Below are positions 61,141 to 64,000 of a stretch of 64,000 bases of DNA, in pieces. The translations under genes were made by a program, and so were the position numbers. How positions within the stretch are numbered: position 1 is the stretch's first letter; every line of letters starts with the position of its first letter. The notes below the pieces were generated by a model. The model was not told where the DNA came from and did not search any database. It worked only from the letters and a program-made list of their open reading frames with translations. The DNA is from Emcibacteraceae bacterium (GTDB lineage Bacteria; Pseudomonadota; Alphaproteobacteria; Sphingomonadales; Emcibacteraceae), in the NCBI GenBank assembly GCA_905612225.1, contig CAJQRG010000016.1, positions 62,001 through 126,000 of the forward strand. The letters run 5' to 3'.

Positions 61141-62610
61141 ATGAAAGATATATTACACAGCTTGACAGTACCGTCGAAGAGACAATTTTTTTGGTTTTCT
61201 CTTCAAATGATGGCTGCATTATTTATACTTATTTTGCTAGTTTCTTCCTTGTTTGCACAGACGACTAATAACCCTTTTAGCAAACCGATTGAAGCAAATG
61301 ATGATATTATTGTCGTCGGTTATAAAGAATTTGCAACATTGCCTAACATAGACGGGGAGGCCGCCTTGGCGATGGACCTGGAAACAGAACCAGGTGGTGA
61401 TCGTTATTTTGTAAATGATCTCCAAGGTATTTTATACACCATTAAAGAAGGTGGCGCAGTAACAGAATTTCTTAACTTAGGTGGTCCCAAGTGGAATGTT
61501 TCCCTTAAATGGACAGTTCTTGAAAGAGGTTTTACAGGATTAGCACTCCATCCGGAATTTAACAATGTTGGAACAACCGGATATGGCAAATTTTATACAT
61601 TATTAGATAGCAACAACACAGAGCCTGAGCCCGGGTTTACACCAGCCGAGGACGGAAATAACGCACATGATACGCTGCTTCTTGAATGGAAAATGAGTGA
61701 TGCTAGCTCCAAAATATACGACGGCGAAGCACCGCGTGTACTCATCCGCATGGAACAACCATACGGTAATCACAACGGAGGACAAATAGCGTTTAATCCC
61801 TTAGCTAGGCCCAGCACACCGGAGTTTGGCAAGCTTTATATAAGCATAGGTGATGGTGGCAGCGGCGGTGATCCCATGAATATGTCACAAAACTTAACGT
61901 CCATTTTTGGAAAAATTTTGCGTATAAACCCGCTTGGCACAAATAGTAGCAACGGGCAGTATGGAATACCGAAAGATAATCCTTTTGTAAACAATCCCGA
62001 CCCCTCTATCCTTCGTGAAATTTATGTTTACGGCACAAGGTCTCCTAATCGTATTGCGTGGGATGCTAATAATGGGCAAATGTATGTGGCAGATATTGGT
62101 CAGAATACAGTTGAAGAAATTAGTCCTGTCAGTGCAGGTGCAAATTTAGGATGGAAAGTCTGGGAAGGTAGTTTTCGTTATGTAAGCCGCAATGGGGTTG
62201 ATATTGGCGACCCGAGAAATGACCCAAAAATGATTTTTCCTGTTGTAGAATGGGATCAGAAAGATCCATTGATGCAGCGAAACTCTGTTGCGTCAAGTGG
62301 GCTTGCTGTATATCGCGGACACGACATCCCACAGTTGCAAAATTTACTTATTTTTGCCGAACTCATAAGTGGTGAAATATTTTATGTTTCTGCTGATGAA
62401 CTGCCGAAAGGAGGGCAGGATGCCATTCGCCGCATCCTTCTAAGAGATAGTGAAGGTAACAAAACACTTTTACAGGTCATACAAGAGAAAAACTTGGAGC
62501 AGGGGCAGGATGAAGCCTACCGTGCAGACGTGCGAATAGCTCATACTACAGATGGAAAATTATTTTTGCTAAATAAACGAGACGGAGTCATCAGGCTCCT
62601 GATCGAGTAA
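61141..62610 (+). CDS. PQQ-dependent sugar dehydrogenase (glucose/sorbosone dehydrogenase family), N-terminal anchor
   Basis: GFTGLALHPEFN; NHNGGQIAFNP; LYISIGDGGSGGDPMNMSQNLTSIFGKILRINP; VYGTRSPNRIAWD; DIGQNTVEEIS. Confidence 0.88.
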   Translation: MKDILHSLTVPSKRQFFWFSLQMMAALFILILLVSSLFAQTTNNPFSKPIEANDDIIVVGYKEFATLPNIDGEAALAMDLETEPGGDRYFVNDLQGILYTIKEGGAVTEFLNLGGPKWNVSLKWTVLERGFTGLALHPEFNNVGTTGYGKFYTLLDSNNTEPEPGFTPAEDGNNAHDTLLLEWKMSDASSKIYDGEAPRVLIRMEQPYGNHNGGQIAFNPLARPSTPEFGKLYISIGDGGSGGDPMNMSQNLTSIFGKILRINPLGTNSSNGQYGIPKDNPFVNNPDPSILREIYVYGTRSPNRIAWDANNGQMYVADIGQNTVEEISPVSAGANLGWKVWEGSFRYVSRNGVDIGDPRNDPKMIFPVVEWDQKDPLMQRNSVASSGLAVYRGHDIPQLQNLLIFAELISGEIFYVSADELPKGGQDAIRRILLRDSEGNKTLLQVIQEKNLEQGQDEAYRADVRIAHTTDGKLFLLNKRDGVIRLLIE

Positions 62611-62624
62611 ATAATTAATATGCT

Positions 62625-63104
62625 TCAGGGATATTTTGCAGCCATGCTTCGTAAAATAAATGCTGCATTATAAGACAAAATCCCGGCAGGCTTTTGTTTG
62701 TAACAAACAATTGTATTAGACGTAGTGGGTTTAGAAATATTATATGTTTGTCCACCTGATGTGTTTGTATTAGCAGAAAAATAACCGCTATTATCAACAT
62801 TTCCTGTAGTTGTAGAATATTGGGGCGTTGTATATGTACTATTACTTATATCGGTATTTTGGTTGATTATTACGAAATAACTATAACCACTTTCTTGAGT
62901 AAGCTCAGCGCTTCTTCGCAAAGTGAAGTCAGTAGTTTTTTGTGAACTTGTAAAGCCATTTCCTTCAAATGAAACCCTAAATACATTTGTATCTAATTGT
63001 GTTTCTTCATAACCACCAGTGAGGCCTGATGGTTGATAAGTAGTTGAACAGGCAATTATAAATAAACTAAAATATAGTAAGGTTATTAGTTTCAATTTTT
63101 TCAT
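62625..63104 (-). CDS. CC0125/CC1285-like lipoprotein
   Basis: Lipobox LFIIACSTTYQP; YEETQLDTNVFRVSFEGNGFTSSQKTTDFTLRRSAELTQESGYSYFVI. Confidence 0.75.
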   Translation of the reverse strand: MKKLKLITLLYFSLFIIACSTTYQPSGLTGGYEETQLDTNVFRVSFEGNGFTSSQKTTDFTLRRSAELTQESGYSYFVIINQNTDISNSTYTTPQYSTTTGNVDNSGYFSANTNTSGGQTYNISKPTTSNTIVCYKQKPAGILSYNAAFILRSMAAKYP

Positions 63105-63332
63105 TTTAACTCTCCATTATTTTTAGTAGTTAAATCTAAGTCCTCACGCAAGTAGGCAAGTCAAGGTTCTCCTTAGGGCTAACGAGTAAGGCTGTAAAGA
63201 GAAGGCTAATATATTTAAATAGATTTTGCATACCTCACTCTACTCAGATACCAGTAAGTGAGTCAAATTGGACTGTGGTCAGGTTTACAGGTGAGGATTT
63301 TATGCGTTGAGAGAGCGGGATATATATAGAAG

Positions 63333-64000
63333 TTAATTTAGATGATTAAAAAATACTTTTTGAGTTTTCAAGCTTTCTATCAAAGCCATAGTCATCCCGC
63401 AAGAGATGTAATATGTTCCAGTGGACACTCTCTTGGCCAGTTCTGGTTTACTAATAGTAGTTTTATTTTCTGATAAAATTTTGATGTTATTACTTTCTAA
63501 AATATTTTTAACAAGATTAATTTTTACACCAAAATTTGTATTTTCTGGAACAGAGCCATAGTTTTCCAGCATATATTTTGCACTTAATTTGGAGACTGCT
63601 ACGCCAACTACATTACCCATTTCATCTACAATCGGTCCGCCACTGTTGCCACCTTGAATTGCAGCGTCTATTTGGACTCTTGAAAAATCATTGTTTGTAC
63701 CCGTTAGGGAACTAATTATTCCTCTAGTAACCTTTATCTGTGAGCTAATATCTAAGCCAAATGGATACCCAGCAACATATATATCTTGCAGTAGTCCTGG
63801 GGAATTATTTGCCAAAGAAAATACTGTTTCAGGTTTGAAATCACCTTTAAGCAATGCAAGGTCATTTTGTTTGTCATAAGTTACAACGGTCGCAGGAATT
63901 TCATTTCCTTGGTAATAGATATTAACTTGCTGACATTTATCTATGACGTGGTTGTTAGTAATTACGTATCCATCAGAAGACACCGCAAATCCAGATCCTG
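63333..64000 (-). CDS. trypsin-like serine protease (S1C/DegP-like), partial at right edge
   Basis: GSGFAVSSDGYVITNNHVIDKCQQV; NDLALLKGD; QIDAAIQGGNSGGPIVDEMGNVVGVAVS. N-terminus lies beyond 64000. Confidence 0.85.
   Translation of the reverse strand, partial: GSGFAVSSDGYVITNNHVIDKCQQVNIYYQGNEIPATVVTYDKQNDLALLKGDFKPETVFSLANNSPGLLQDIYVAGYPFGLDISSQIKVTRGIISSLTGTNNDFSRVQIDAAIQGGNSGGPIVDEMGNVVGVAVSKLSAKYMLENYGSVPENTNFGVKINLVKNILESNNIKILSENKTTISKPELAKRVSTGTYYISCGMTMALIESLKTQKVFFNHLN

Noticed and set aside
1-64000. CRISPR arrays, prophage, transposases, tRNA/rRNA
   Set aside because: No regularly spaced direct repeats, no phage/IS proteins in the translations, and no tRNA-like T-arm motif outside coding sequence.

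Overview
AT-rich bacterial chromosome segment. Gene content and local synteny (petABC-mtnP-apt, ychF-pth-rplY-prs, ubiK-ybjN-proC, moaE-moaD-pgsA-uvrC, holB-metG-tatD-MBL) suggest an alphaproteobacterium. No rRNA, tRNA, CRISPR array, prophage or IS element could be supported. The left ~19 kb is an accessory-looking locus for amine, amino-acid and peptide use. It has two tandem FAD amine oxidases (the first runs off the left edge and is missing from the ORF track), a divergent M19 dipeptidase-family protein, a signal-less GGT, an M20 deacylase, a short orphan Tat protein resembling part of a molybdo-hydroxylase large subunit, a complete Dpp/Opp-type ABC importer, an ALDH, an SDR, a P1 peptidase and two tandem Tat-signal PLP aminotransferases. 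The rest is mostly housekeeping. Embedded anomalies are: apt frameshifted at a G8 run inside its PRPP-binding motif; a glpT cut to its first 59 codons next to glpQ; a polysaccharide-deacetylase-like protein lacking the metal-binding His motif; a structured candidate leader upstream of rplY; and a DnaA-box-like cluster in the folB-uvrC gap. All product calls are by eye from the translations; no database search was run.
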